NCBI GenBank assembly: GCA_963682175.1
Contig: OY821791.1
Location: 25,843,826 to 25,907,825 of the forward strand
DNA from: Triglochin maritima
Lineage: Eukaryota; Streptophyta; Magnoliopsida; Alismatales; Juncaginaceae
Length of the DNA: 64,000 nt
Direction: 5' to 3'
In this document: one piece after another, positions 1-12,348 of the stretch
Layout of the letters: the number at the start of each line of letters is the position of its first letter
Numbering within the stretch: the first letter of the stretch is position 1
Position numbers and translations under genes: made by a program
The notes under the pieces: generated by a model
Databases searched by the model: none
What the model saw: only the letters and a program-made list of their open reading frames with translations
Told to the model about the DNA's origin: nothing

Positions 1-378
1 AGTTCTACACCATTATTATATTATTATGACCATCATCATCATCACTCTTATTTTTATTTTATTTTTATTACCACCGATTTCTATTTTATTAAAAATGTTC
101 TGTTGATAGACTTCGTTTACGTTATTTATTAAGTTCTGTGATGTCTAGGAAATATTGCATATGAAACATAAAGGTCGTTATGAGAAGGCTTAGTAATTAA
201 CAGGTTTATTTTTTGGCATTATGAATGTAAAAAGTTGGAATATATATTATATATTATAAAGTTATATGATGCCTTAATAACATTCCATATAAATTTCTCA
301 TGTCTACACAAATAGTAAAGCTTGACTAATAACTTTTGTTTAAATTAAGTTGTGGGTTTTCTTATTTTTTTGTTGCAG
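1..378. other. AT-rich noncoding DNA, probably an intron
   Basis: No supportable coding sequence. The stretch is AT-rich with CAT/TTA runs and ends in a pyrimidine-rich tract followed by TTGTTGCAG, a good plant splice acceptor. It therefore reads as an intron of the gene whose next exon starts at 379. Earlier exons would lie outside the window. Confidence 0.45.
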
Positions 379-1346
379 AGCTTTTACACTTGTCACCGGA
401 TTCTCCGGAAGCTAAGATTTTTAAAGATTTTAGAGATGCAACTAAAACTCAAGGGCCTGCCAACAGCACAACCGGTGAGTAATCAAACACTTTAACCAAG
501 AAAAGTCAAATTCAACCTTTACGACTCCTAACATCTCCTACCAGCTTTACAAAATAAAAATAAAAACAAATCCATAAGTGGGTCACATTAAACTTGCAAT
601 GCGATTGTCAGACATGATATTTGCGGAGTGAATAGCCAGAAAAGAGATGGGATCCAACACTTAATAGACAATAATATTGACCTTGTTATTTCATGAAATT
701 TATTAAGGCAAATTTCAAGTTCATGAATACTAATAATAATTTAAGGTACTAAGATATTATTTTCGAATTGTGACGGGTTGTATGATCTTCCAGTTTCAAA
801 GCAGAAAGGCAACCTCGTTTTTATTTTACCCGAAATGTTATATATTGTGAACATTTTCTTTTTGAATTTTTTTAACTCCCAAGTTTTTTTAAAATAGACA
901 TCAAGTTTTCAAAGCGGGTCGAATATCGCATAATCAATTATAGTTATTGTAAGAAAATTGGGGAATTCAAAAGAAAATACCAAGCAGAACAATACCGAAA
1001 TATTCGTTTCACTATTTATAGTTCCACTACATTATTTCGAATTCAAATGGATTGCATGACCGACTCGTTTCATTGTTGCACCGTCCTAGTTAGAATATAT
1101 AGTAGTAATAAAAACATAAACACAGTGTTATATTTTATTATATTCTGCTCTTCTTTTCAAACATCAGGGAGTGGAATGGAGTCAATGACATCTGGAGAAA
1201 ACAGCACATCCAGCAGTAGCACTAGTGCTAGTGGAAGGATCAATTACTACAAAGGTGGTGGTGGAATGGGGTGGTTGGGAATGGAGGTTGTTGGTGGAGC
1301 GTGGCTTTACTATTTTGCTTCCCTCAACATGATGCTCAACATCTAG
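379..1346 (+). CDS. 3' end of a spliced gene (last two exons), product unrecognised
   Basis: Two exons are visible. The first is 379-474 (acceptor TGCAG, donor G|GTGAGT); the second is 1168-1346 (acceptor ACATCAG, stop TAG at 1344-1346). The phases agree: the first exon ends with one base of a codon and the second starts with the other two. The first exon encodes a charged segment beginning LLHLSPDSPEAKIFKDF. The second encodes a Ser/Thr-rich linker, a Gly-rich patch (YYKGGGGMGW) and a hydrophobic C-terminus (GGAWLYYFASLNMML). That could be a tail anchor or the hydrophobic end of a GPI signal; this is inference. The start lies outside the window. I do not recognise the family. The coding look, matched phases and clean splice sites make it the one convincing ordinary host gene here. 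Confidence 0.55.
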
Positions 1347-2130
1347 ATCATTTTCATGATTGGGTTAACTTTGATTGAGTTGAATGATGTAGTTAGTTAA
1401 GTTTGCATTAGGCTTTGCATGTTGTGGTGGAACACATTATGTTGGTGCTTTGTTGTGTGGTCTGGTGGTTTTGGGAGAATGTTCTCCGTCTGCATTTTCA
1501 TACAAATATTTGATTTCTTCGTTGCTCTTTTTTATTATTACAAAATCGTTGCTACTATAGCATAGGTTTCTTTTGAAGTTAGTTTTATATGGATATGAAA
1601 ATGTAGCAAATGTAACTCACATAAAAGTTCAACAAAGATGGTAAAATGTTCTCAAAATAAGAAAATCAGGACAATACAACGAAATTATGAAGTACGTGAC
1701 ACATGGAAAGACAAACATAACTACGGGATAGCGGTGACGTTCCTGTCATGAAAACGGAGCCATCCACAACAATAAACCATGTTTGAATCGTCGTTCGTCT
1801 CAACAACTGCTTTGAGTTCATCGACTTGTACCCTATTATGGTTAAACGCTAAGCATCATTTGCATTTCGTAAGGTTCGACTTAGTATATTGATTATTGTT
1901 AAACTAACTTTTTTTCTTCCAATTTGGAATTTGGATAAACCTAATTCGTGATTTGTAGATGGATTTTGTTTGTTAATTACGTTTCTGTTTGGTTGTTGGT
2001 GTATTTATAAAGAGCACTAAGTGAGGTCTACCAACCAAAAGGACAACCACATGAGCTGTCTGCTCTGTCAATGCAGTGTACGTGACGATGATAAGAAATT
2101 TTTTGTCTAATGGATTAGCACACCTGGTGC
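1347..2130. other. 3' flank of the gene, no further gene seen
   Basis: T/G-rich sequence after the stop codon (about 1347-1600) is consistent with a 3' untranslated region. The rest is AT-rich intergenic DNA. I see no coding potential on either strand that goes beyond short chance frames. Confidence 0.4.
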
Positions 2131-2375
2131 TAGGGGTGAGCAAAATTCGGTTAGGTCCGGGTGTCCGAACCGAATTTTTCGGTCCGGTCTTCGGTCCGGG
2201 AGACCACGACATTTCGGTCTTCGGTTCGGTCCGGTCAAATACCGAAATTTTAAGGGTTAAATTTGGTTTTTGAACCGAACCGGACCGAACCGAATTTATT
2301 CGGTCCGGGCTTCCGAAAATTTCGGTCTTCGGTCCGGTCCGGTTCGGTCCGGTCCCGGACCGAAGCTCACCCCTA
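2131..2375. mobile_element. hAT-type MITE, 245 bp, with 8-bp target duplication
   Basis: The ends are inverted copies of TAGGGGTGAGC. They are flanked by a perfect 8-bp direct repeat, CCTGGTGC, at 2123-2130 and 2376-2383, which is the length made by hAT transposases. The interior is made of repeated CGGTCCGG/CCGAACCGG runs on both arms, so almost the whole element can fold back on itself. There is no coding capacity; the two reading frames crossing it are by-products of the repeat. A related, more diverged copy lies at 56737-56983. Confidence 0.85.
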
Positions 2376-2503
2376 CCTGGTGCCATATGTTGCTGCATCA
2401 AAAAGAAAGTGGGATCAATTAGGGATTGCATGATCAACTTGTTGCGGAACTTTGATCAACGTGATTACCATTCAAATATTAAGCACCTAAAATAGATATG
2501 AGG

Positions 2504-4314
2504 TGTAACGACCCGAAACAACGGAAATTTAAAAATTATCATCAAGACATCAGAGACACAATAATCAAAAGACGAGACTGTTACTTCTCATAAAAACATC
2601 CAAGCGGTGCACCATATTACATTGGAGTTTTGTGAAAAAACTACATGATTACATCAGTAATAACAAAAGGATATACAAGTAATCATGTCGACCTCAACGG
2701 TCCGAACGAGAGGATCCAATCCCAAAATGTGTGTGCCCGCTGATCACCACCCAACTGGACCTACTGCGGTCCTGAAATAAAACATGCAACAACAATGCCT
2801 GAGTTTCCATAAGAAAACCTCGTATACCAAGCTCACATATATGCATGCAGTAGTACAAATGAACCTATCATACTAGTAGCATGTCATGTCATCAACAGTA
2901 AGGAAAATAGTTCCCCCGAAGGGTAACACGGGACATCAGTCCGACAATCATCATCGGGTCTCCCAAGGAGACCTACCGTATGCACATACAGTCTAGCGGA
3001 ACAAGACGTGACGTTCTCCACACGCGGCTATACTAACATGGGGTTCGATAAGGAGCATCCGCCAAGTCCGCCCCATAAGAAACAGACGTGTAACTTCGTG
3101 GTCGTAACCACCCCAATGGAGCCGTCGCTCGGTCGGTCCATCAATCATCATTCAGTAGGTGCCCAACTATGGAAAACATAGCCGGAACAACATCGACCTA
3201 TCATTCATCATAGCCAGAACAACATCGGCCCATCATCGCCGGAACAACATTGACGGTATCATCGACACAACATCGGTGGTCCAACATACGTCCGGCACAG
3301 CATCGGACGGGTCCGAACCGAAGTCCGCCGGGTCATCAGGCTCAACGAGCCGCAAATACCAACTTCGCCGCTATAAAAGCAGGGCAGCGACCTCTGTAGC
3401 CATCCAGGTCGGTAGTCACCTCAACCAACGACAGTTGCGTGCCCGCACAACATCATACATTGGGATCCGCGATCCCTCAGGCCTGCTATGCTATCACGAG
3501 TCCATCAATCCATTACATTAAGTCATGATCCATACATGGAGGTGACATTTCCCGAACACCCACACTCTTCCACACGGCGGTCCCTAGGCAGACACGTGTA
3601 ACACGCCCACTGTCACCTCCCAGCTCACACATTAGGCGAGGAAACGAGTTTCCGTGGACAGAATTGGCATCCTAAAAGGACCGGGAATTCAAATCTGTGC
3701 ACAAACGGTCGACCGAAAGAGGCAACCCGGTCGACCGTCCCCATAAGGTTAGGTCGACCGAAAGTCTGCAACGGTCGAACTCTCTGCGCAAAACTGAACC
3801 CAACGGTCGAACAAGAGTCTAAAACCGGTCGACCGAAACGTGGTCAAAATCCAGAGTCTGGTCAACATCAATCAATACTACTGGTCGACTGACTCAAGGG
3901 GCCCGGTCGACCGAAAACTACCAGGGCATCCTAGCAGTTCTAAGTCATATAACGGTCGTACACATATAAACAACGGTTGAACAATCATGCATAATAATCC
4001 AGTACACTTAAGTTTCAGTCGAACGAAAACAGGGAACCGGTTGATCAAAAACCAACAGGCAATCCTGACCCACCAGCACAATGCACTACCGGTCGACCGC
4101 CACAAGGCATCGTCCGACCGGTGTTGGTTAAAGTCAGGCAAAATACACTACATCGGTCGACCGCACGAAGGAACTGGTCAACCATTGGTCGTCTGTAACC
4201 TTGCGTCAGCCAAGGATTTACGCAAAACCCGTTGTCGGTGAGGTCTCCGACCTCCCGCGACCGACCAACACTTCACCCACACATGGGTGAGCAATAAAAT
4301 CACACTATTGAACC
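2504..4314 (-). mobile_element. Diverged, truncated Tekay-like LTR
   Basis: Starts with TGTAACGACCCGAAACA, nearly the same as the outer end of the LTRs of E4 (44210 and 50983), and follows the same order of blocks. These include the short CGGCACAGCATCGG-like repeats around 3200-3330, the TATAAAAGCAGGGCAGCGAC block near 3370, and a cluster of GGTCGACC/GGTCGAAC motifs at about 3700-4200. It stops near 4314, where another LTR begins, so about 0.4 kb of the end seen in E4 is missing. Its orientation is taken from E4, whose coding strand is minus. No adjoining coding region is left. Confidence 0.7.
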
Positions 4315-5557
4315 TGTAACACCCCCGATCTCGTGGGTACGCACATTGGGAAAGACTACAAGTGTCGTGATCAGGGACCTCCGCGACGACCTAAGGAGTT
4401 ACAAAAGACAGACCAAACAATGACTCGACAATAACTAGAGAGACCATACATGGATAGACTAACATAAAACATAACTAATAAGTGAGAGATTATCCTTATA
4501 TGGTAAGAAGGTCAAATACATTGCATCGAGTTCAAAAGGGACATACATCATAAATAATGCGGAAGCAAAAGACAAACTGAAGAATCTGGTCGACGTGTCC
4601 CTCGTGTACAGAATCTTCGACTACTCGTCCAGTCTACCCTGTAGGAATCTAAGTACCTGCAATCACCACATCAACATATGCGTGCGTTTTCTATAAGAAA
4701 ACCCAGTATGCCCCTGGCACAATCAGAGTTATATGGAAGAATGCATGCAATCTATCTAAGGCAAAAGCATCCGAAACAGAAAATCATCAAATGCAACAGA
4801 AGACTACGACTCCATAAGCCGTGCCAGTTGGGCGCACCCGAACCATTCCTTGAAAGGAACCAGAACACCAGCCTCGGTGGTCAAAGGAACAAAGCGGTGC
4901 ATCAGATAAGTGTCCCAATTCGCGGCAAGTGTCCTACATGGTTCCATCGCAAACTTGGGAACAAATACCCTGAGACAGAATGCCAGCGCGCCTGCCCAGA
5001 ACTTATCTTATGCCTGGCCTCCTAATGTGAATGTCTTATGTGAATGACCTCTGAAGTAGAGGACCCACTCGTGGCCTGTCGTCGCAGAAAACAGAATGTG
5101 CCAAGAATTATTAATCAGATTAAATGCAATGCAAGCTACTAAATCATCTAAAATCTCATGCACCTATGGGATACGGAACGAGCTCAAGGAAGAGTATCCG
5201 GATACCCTCCAAACATCCCCCAAACAAATCAGAATCAGAACATCCCAATCAGGAATCAAACAAAACTCACAACAGCAAGGAATCATAACCGGATCGGCAA
5301 ATCAAGATAATAGCTAATCGAGTCATCTACGGGTCATGATAAAGATGTTATAAGGTCTGATATCCTAAGGATCATACATAACCATATCATAACACTTCAC
5401 TTCAGTAACATTTACACATGAAAGACGCAATAGGATGATGCATTACAACTAGATATATCAAAATCAAACTCCACAATAATCGATAGCATCCATAATTAAT
5501 TTCAGAGTGTATATGCGATGATAACTGAAATCTCAGAGCATGATCAGAGTTGATATG
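4315..5557. mobile_element. LTR-like fragment of a second chromovirus-type family
   Basis: Begins TGTAACACCCCCGATCTCG exactly where the preceding LTR breaks off. TGTAACACCCC is a common terminus of plant Tekay/Del LTRs. The sequence has the TTTCTATAAGAAAACC-style block that also occurs in the other Tekay LTRs here, and no convincing reading frame. The right end is cut by the Athila LTR start at 5558. There is no target duplication or partner LTR, so the family call is tentative. Confidence 0.45.
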
Positions 5558-5785
5558 TGATTGACATCATTTCATGCTTATATTTGTATCTTATATCCAT
5601 TATCTTTCACCTAAATAATGCTATGTTACGAGTTTTATGTTTGAATTTTAGAAATAAATAGGTTTGAAGAGATGAAGCATAAAACCATCCAAAAGCTGGG
5701 AAAAATGACTGAATTGTGAGATCTGGGGACTGAGATGCAAGGGAGAAGGACCTGAACGTAAGACCGAAGGACCTAAGAGCAAAAC
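5558..5785 (+). mobile_element. 5' stub of an Athila LTR
   Basis: Opens with TGATTGACATCATTTCATGC, the conserved start of every Athila LTR in this window, and follows the E3 LTR for about 225 bp. It then changes abruptly, inside a stretch of A/G, into protease coding sequence. Only the first part of U3 is present. The promoter, R and U5 are missing, so this is a recombination product rather than an intact LTR. Confidence 0.75.
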
Positions 5786-5786
5786 A

Positions 5787-6381
5787 GAAAACTAAGAGGA
5801 AAACTGACGTCCCTAGCAAAGCCTTTTTGGCGGCTAATGTGAGCTCTAGCATTTCGAACCCTACATACGTGAAATTGAAGGACCCGGGCAGTCCAACAAT
5901 TTCATGTATCATTGGGGATTCTCGCATTAACAATGTTTTGCTAGATCTAGGATCGGCGGTTAACCTCTTACCTGCTTCTGTGTATCAACGATTAAGCCTT
6001 GGCATTCTCAAGCCTACGAAAACAACTTTGCAGTTGGTTGATCGTTCGATCAAAGTTCCGTTGGGGGTCATTGAAGATGTCCTAATCAAGGTCGGTGATT
6101 TCATATTTCCTGTTGACTTTGTCGTCCTTGAGACCGAACCAATTAAGACTACCCACTCTCAGAATCCATTGATTTTGGGTAGACCTTTTTTGGCGACGTC
6201 AAATGCCTTGATCAATTGTCGTACTGGACTCATGAAATTGTCGTTCAGGAACTTGACCGCGACATTCCATGTGTTCAATATGGCTAGGCAGCCGACATCT
6301 TTCGAGGACCCCATGGAAGTCAATCTTATCCGGGACTTGGAAGAAGAATTGGAAGAAGAGTATGAAGGGAATGTGTTCTAA
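5787..6381 (+). pseudogene. Athila-type retroelement protease fragment
   Basis: This open frame continues back beyond the first ATG-like position at 5827 to about 5787. It encodes the gag-pol aspartic protease seen in Athila elements: the KRKT-PKKAFLAANVSS lead-in, a dispersed IGD segment, the active-site block LLDLGSAVNLLP, LILGRPFLATSNALINCR, and an acidic tail ending in a stop at 6379-6381. It matches the protease parts of E1, E2 and E3 but is a separate, diverged lineage. There is no gag before it and no reverse transcriptase after it. It is fused upstream to an LTR stub, so it cannot be expressed as a normal polyprotein. Confidence 0.75.
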
Positions 6382-7275
6382 AAGTTTTACTTTTAAATGT
6401 CAATTATTATGAATTGAATGAGAAATCATTTTGTTCCTTGTTTATGTTATTCGTCTTTTAGAAGTGTTAAGGAAGAGGCTCTTGGTCCTTAACCGTAGAG
6501 CTCTAAAAGATATTGGTTTACATAAAACAAAAGATATTCGCAATCATGGTAATTAACATGGGACATTAATTACGGAGTTAAGATTGTCTTGTTGGTCATA
6601 GATCATTGTAGCTCTACAAGTGAATGACGACACGGGTATGCAAAAGAGGAAAATATTACTTTTGTATACTGAATAGACCAAATAAGTAAAATATTATAGA
6701 AATGTGTTTCTGTGTCATTAATGTTTTACTGTGTCTTTGGTCCTTTGATATGAGACTTATATCCGATCACTTAAGAATTGCTTAATTAGACTAGTGTCTT
6801 GAGCTATCGATGGGTGTAGTGTAAAGGCATTAGTTGGTTAAGTATGACTTTCGTTGGAGAAGATAGTTAGTCAAAAGATTATCATTGCCACTCTTAATTG
6901 AGTGATGATATAAGTTGGCCCCTTGATAAAGCAAAGTTATAATGTGCACAATGTGATTTGAGTTCAGTCACATATTTATAACTAGCTTAAAGAGATCAAG
7001 AAATGGATACTAATACAAAGATGACACAATACTACTTTGTGTGTATTCTTAATATCATGAGGCAAGGGACGGACACAAGTGGTGCACTCCATCACTAAAT
7101 GGATCGGGTTTTGGTTCAAGTGGAATTAAGACATCTAACTAATTGGGAGCTATAATGTGTAGCTAGATACCGCTTATAGCTTGTGATATTAAGCTCTTAA
7201 TATCACTGCCAACTTAGTTTAGATCCTGCCATAGGTCACACCACAAAACTGGGAAACAAGAAATGGGAATACACT
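6382..7275. other. Unidentified noncoding DNA
   Basis: AT-rich DNA with no sizeable reading frame and no match to the other repeats of this window. The texture, including short direct repeats such as AAGCTCTTAATATCA near 7191, resembles a degraded LTR or leader of another retroelement, but I cannot assign it. Confidence 0.3.
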
Positions 7276-8801
7276 ATTGCTAGTCCCGAGCAAAACAAAG
7301 AAAGAGAAAAGCATACGAAAACAAGAAATCCTAACTCACTTTCGTAGGAATCACGGATGCACTTAGCACGTGCAACAAATCATTAAACCTCCTTGTCACC
7401 AAGGAGGAGGAGTGTTGTCTCCTGAGGGTTTTCAGCGGATATACCCACAAAATCCGAACAAGATGCATTAATCAATCTAGCCACACGACTCGTTGGACTC
7501 ATATTGTCGATCATGGGATGCTGTAATACTACAGATCGACTCTATATATGTAATCAGTCCACACACCTAGCCTAATGAGTTATTCGTGAAAGTTAGTTAA
7601 GGACTTAAGTGAAAGACATGGGCAACCTTAACTTCTGAATGTGATACAATGTGTAAAGTCCATTTTGGTTCTTTTTTTTTCTTTTTTTCTTTTTCTTTGG
7701 AGAAGTTTATTGGTTGGTGTTTGATTCTCCCAGGGTCAGGTTTCGTGCATCATTTCCTATGAGGACTTACACTATCACACACACCTTCCCCCAAATCTCC
7801 ACATAGGGTGATCCCTACCACCTGTGTAACGGGAGTTCGGTCGGTGCATCCCAAGTCAGATGACTTGAAAGCACCAGGCACAAAGGCCCCTCAAACCTAC
7901 TTTCCCGAGTGATAGGAGTCATGCGAGAAGAGAGAACACCAATTATTTATTTAGATACATGGAAACCAAAACCCCTACACTTAAGTTTCACAAAAAGAGA
8001 TTAATGGCCCTTGACCACTACAAACTTCCTTATACTAAAAGATACGAATTATTTGACTCACTAAGTTCTGGGTGGACTCCTTTAAATGCTTGAGTGCTGA
8101 AACCCTACGATTACACGCCCCCCGAGGGAAAACCGGGGTCCATCCTAACGACTCGATAAGACCTAAAACCAGTAAACTAGATATCCTAATGCATCATGTT
8201 CAAGACAATTTTGGGAGCTTTCTTTTTACTTTGCCTCTCAACGGTTTTGCACATGCTAAACACACGCAAAACCTACAAAAACATTTTCTTTCGCAAACAC
8301 ATGAAGATTTTGAAAGAAATGTGAAAATTTTAAAGCACTAGGCAAGCAAAAGAAGACAAGTCACGCAAGGATCATGGCAAGCAGGTATATCAATGTTAAA
8401 TGTGGCACACTAACATGACCCTAACCATGCACACAAAAGAAAACAAAAATCAAAAGAAAAGACTCGACTATGTACACATGTAAAGCACCCCCCACACCTA
8501 CTTCATGCATTGTCCTCAATGAATGTGAACAAGATTCTACATGGATTTATGCATGAAAAAAGGAAGATCTCACCAACATAAAGCACAACAGGAAGTTCAT
8601 GGTTATGTTGATGGACACAAACCCAACTTCCCTCAAAACCTGTGAGAAGATGAAGAAGGGAGATAAATACGTGAAGAAATTGGGCCGAAGTACACAAGGG
8701 TTGGGGCCCACAACAATCGATGCTCACTGAAGGAGTCTTTTATTACTCGTTTTTTTTAACATGATATATACAGCAGCAACGATATTCTCATAATCATTTG
8801 G
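7276..8801 (-). mobile_element. 3' untranslated region of Athila copy E2
   Basis: On the minus strand this follows the end of the E2 gag-protease frame and matches, block by block, the 3' regions of E3 (31606-33157), E1 (10891-12348) and E5 (61600-62171). Shared marks are a T-rich tract next to the stop, a TAGGTGTGGGGG-like purine tract (8486-8500 as its complement) and a block reading TCACTTTCGTAGGAATCACGG near 7339. The 3' LTR that should follow on the left is missing, so E2 is truncated near 7276. Confidence 0.7.
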
Positions 8802-10060
8802 TCAAGGAACATCAAATGAGAACATCAAGTCATGACGACCAGAGACTTGCCGAGAAGGGCAAACTTCACCGGTACTCTGAGATGTCATGAGGGGTGAAAG
8901 GTCAAAGCTGAAAGGCTCGAACCCCTCATGATATTGGTCGGGTGTAGGCCACATGAAAGAGTGAAGATGTGTTGCCTCACTAGGGTTTAGTTGCTCATCG
9001 AACAAAACCCTCCAACCAATAGGCGGGTGCATCGGAATGAGTTCCTCAAGCTCATTCGATGGATGCAGCAGACCTGCATCACGAAGAATGGGGCTTCTCC
9101 CCAAGTCATCCAACAAGGACCTCCCACCATCATTTAGATCATCAAACATAAGCTCGGTCATAGGTGGGTCCCTGTTGGAGTCAATATGAAGCTCAAATGG
9201 CTCAATGGCGATGGGACATGAGGTAGAGACACCTTCTGGTATAGGCATATGATGAGGTGTCTCACTCTCACTAATACTCTCAACTGAATCATGCAACAAA
9301 CACTTCTTTTGGACATTTATGTTTGATGCCAGCTCACTCTGTTGCATTGCAAAGACAGGCAATGAGTTTTTGCTGGCCCCACAAACATTCTCAATGGGTT
9401 GCATTGGGGTTAGGGGTGTTCGTTGATTTTGTGGTGCTTTCTCCAATTGGCAGATGAGATTTAGATTTAAAGGTTGATCCATGGGCTCATGTTGCCTACC
9501 AGAGTTGAACACATGAAACTCGACACTCATGTTACCGAATGAGAGCTTCATGAGGCCATTTCTACAATTAATTAAGTCGTTGGAAGTTGCCAGAAATGGT
9601 CTACCCAAAATCAAAGGTATTTGAGAGTGGGTGTTTGCAACAGGATTGGTATCGACGAAAACAAAATCGACTGGAAATATAAAATCTCCAACTTTGATAA
9701 GCATGTCCTCGATAATCCCCTTTGGAATACGAATGGATCTATCTGATCTTAGTTGGTTTTAATTGTCCCAAATTTAACTGTTGATAAACAGAAAATGGGA
9801 GGAGGTTGACCGCTGATCCTAAATCAAGCAAAACATTACTCATGCTAGTGTCCCCTATCGTACACTGAATAGTACGACACCCAGGGTCCTTGTATTTTGT
9901 GTAGGCGGGATTGGACAAAAGTGAGCTTACATTTGCAGCCAAGAATGCTTTCTTAGGAACATTGGTCTTCCTCTTGGTTGTGTAGAGATCCTTCAACACT
10001 TTGGCATATTGAGGTATTTCTTGGATGACATCCAACAACGGGATGCTAACCTTAACTTGC
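8802..10060 (-). pseudogene. E2 protease and C-terminal part of the gag-protease polyprotein
   Basis: Two overlapping pieces in shifted frames: 9739-10038 carries the AFLAANVSS lead-in and the active-site block LLDLGSAVNLLP, and 8802-9704 carries VGDFIFPVDF, LILGRPFLATSNDLINCR and a long acidic tail ending in SFDVP. A frameshift near 9720-9740 separates them. The tail ends in the same FDVP as E3 and runs straight into the 3' region, with no reverse transcriptase, RNase H or integrase in between. The upstream end at 10060 is the target duplication CTTGC of an inserted LTR; the gag half resumes at 22539. The protein is therefore broken by insertion and by frameshift. Confidence 0.8.
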
Positions 10061-10887
10061 TGATTGACATCATTTCATGCTCATATTTGTATCTTATATC
10101 CATTATCTTACACCTAAGAAATGCTACGTGACGAGTTTTATGTTTAGTTTTCAGGAATAAAGAGGTTTGAAGAGAAGAACCATGAAAGGACCCAAAAGCA
10201 GGAAAAAAGGACTTAATTGTGAGACCTGGGGACCAAGATGCAAGGGAGAAGGACCTGAACGTAAGACAGGAGGACCTAAGAGCAAAACAGGAAACTCCAC
10301 ACCATCATGGGGAGTATTTTGGCAATTCGATTCGGGTCGGAGCTCCAACAGACCAAGTAGATGCATCCAAGACCAAGAAACACTTCCAGCAAAGCCCACC
10401 AGAAAACCCAGACGGATCTGGGCTTCATAGGCCACCAATTGGCGGTCTGGATCATGCCAGATCTGCCCAAACTTCTCCTGGACTTGTATTAATGTTCGTT
10501 TAGGCTTGGTATTGGTTTAGTCCCACATCGGGGGATTGTCCCGGATTAGCTTTTTCCATGCTTATAAATAGAACTCTTCACCTCCCATTGTATCCATCTC
10601 TCTCTTTGGTGGCATCTTCCCTACTAAGAGTGAAGCCTTGAAGCAAAACTCTAGTGGAGAAAGAGCTGCTTGTAATCTGAGTGAGTTCATAATAGAAGTT
10701 TTTATTAGCTTGTTAATTTTTGCTTAGTTAATTTTCTTCAATATGTTTGCTTTGGTACTTGTTTTATTTTATGCTTTTTTAATGTTTCTTGCTTGATTAG
10801 TATAGTTTCATTTCAGTATTATGCTTGCTTTTGTTAATATAGTTAGTGTAATGAGTAGTGAGTAGTTCCATCCCCATTTGGGGGGTG
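10061..10887 (+). mobile_element. Left part of an inserted Athila LTR (TSD CTTGC)
   Basis: Begins TGATTGACATC and contains U3, one CCAATTGG palindrome near 10436, the GTCCCACATCG element (10520-10530) and TATAAATA (10563-10570). It ends at the block CCATTTGGGGGGTG. The 5 bp before it, CTTGC (10056-10060), are repeated after the right part of the same LTR (22539-22543). The two parts share 24 bp at the inner breakpoint (10864-10887 and 21927-21950) and together make one LTR of about 1.41 kb. It was thus a lone LTR, or the last trace of an element, split by an 11-kb insert. Confidence 0.75.
10520..10570 (+). promoter_or_regulatory. LTR promoter: U-snRNA-type USE plus TATA box
   Basis: GTCCCACATCG at 10520-10530 fits the plant U-snRNA upstream sequence element RTCCCACATCG. 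TATAAATA follows at 10563-10570, with 32 bp between. The same pair and spacing recur in the other Athila LTRs. Whether it acts through the snRNA machinery is inference. Confidence 0.6.
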
Positions 10888-10890
10888 CAG

Positions 10891-12348
10891 AAATCCTAAC
10901 TCACTTTCGTAGGAATCACGGTTGCACTTAGCATGTGCAACAAGCCGTTAAACCTCCTTGTTGCCAAGGAGGAGGAGTGTTGTCTCCTGAGGGTTTTCAG
11001 CGGATATACCCACAAAATCCGAACAAGATGCATTACTCAATCTAGACCTCGACTTGTTGGAGATCAATGGACACGGTAATCCTACAGGCCGACTCTATAT
11101 AGGTAATCAGTCCACACCTAGCCTAATAAACCATTCGTGCAAGTTAAATAAGGAATTAAGTGAAAGACATGGACAACCTCAACATCCTCAAGTGCTACAA
11201 AGTGTAAGGTCCATTAAGGTTCTTATTTGCATTACCATTTTTTTTTCTTTTTGTTTCTTTCCTCAATTTTTTTTCTTCTTTTTTCTATTTATTAGTTGGA
11301 GCTTCATTCTCCCAGGGTCAGGTTTCGTGCATCATTGCCCATGAGGACTCACACTATCACGTATACCTTTCCCCATATCTCCACATAGGGTAATCCCTAC
11401 CACCCGTGTAACGAGAGTTCGGTCGGCGCATCCCAAGTCAGATGACTCGAAATCACCAGGCACAAAGTCCCTTCAGACCTACTTTCCAGAGTGATAGGAG
11501 CCGTGCGAGAAGAGAGAACACCTATTCACTTATTTCTTATCTACACATGAACCAAAACCCCTACACTTATGTCTCACAACAAGATTTAGAGGGTCCTTGA
11601 CTACAACAAACTTCCTTAAGTTAACAGACACGAATTATTGACTCACTAGGTTCAGGGTGGACTTCTTTAAATGTTTGAGCACTGAAACCCTATGATTACT
11701 CACCCCCAAAGGAAAACTGGGGTGCATCCTAACAACTCGATAAATCCTAAAGCCACAGTACTAGATATCCTAATGCATCAAGTTCAAGACAATTTTGGGA
11801 GCTTTCTTTTTACTTTGCCTCTTAACGATTTTGCACATGCTAAACACACGCAAAACCCACAAAACATTTCCTTTCGCAAACACATGAATATTTTGAAAGA
11901 AATGTGAAAATTTTGAAGCACTCGGCAAGCAAAAGAAGACAAGTCACCCAAGGATCATGGCAAGTAGATATATCGATATTAAATGCAGCACACTAACATG
12001 ACCCTAACAATGCACACAAAAGAAAACAAAAACTAAGGAAAAGACTCGACTATGTACACACGTAAAACACCCCCCCCACACCTACTTCATGCATTGTCCT
12101 CAATGAATGTGAGCAAAATACTACATGGATGTAAGCATGAAACAGAATAGATCTCACCAACGTGAAGTACAGAAGGAAGTTCATGGCTATGTTGATGGAC
12201 AAAACCCAACTTTCCTCAAAACCTGTGAGATGCTAAAGAAGGGATACAAATACGTGAAAGATTTGGGGCCCAAATACTCAAGGGTTGGGGCCCACTACAT
12301 TCGATGCTCACTAAAGGAGTTTTTTTTAACATATATACACATGAACGC
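10891..12348 (-). mobile_element. E1 3' untranslated region
   Basis: Matches the E3 and E2 3' regions over its length, including the purine tract (complement at 12067-12080, CCCCCCCCACACCTA) and the TCACTTTCGTAGGAATCACGG block at 10901. The left end is joined directly to the plus-strand LTR at 10887. I see no env-like reading frame in it. Confidence 0.7.

Noticed and set aside
1973..2437. 154-codon minus frame and a + frame over the MITE
   Set aside because: Composition follows the CGGTCCGG repeat of the MITE; both strands are open as an effect of its symmetry.
10167..10503. Overlapping frames (87-95 codons) in Athila LTR U3, seen again at 21678, 25902, 33316, 35357 and 61157
   Set aside because: They recur with the LTR, change length with palindrome copy number and have no known domain; chance frames in purine-rich U3.
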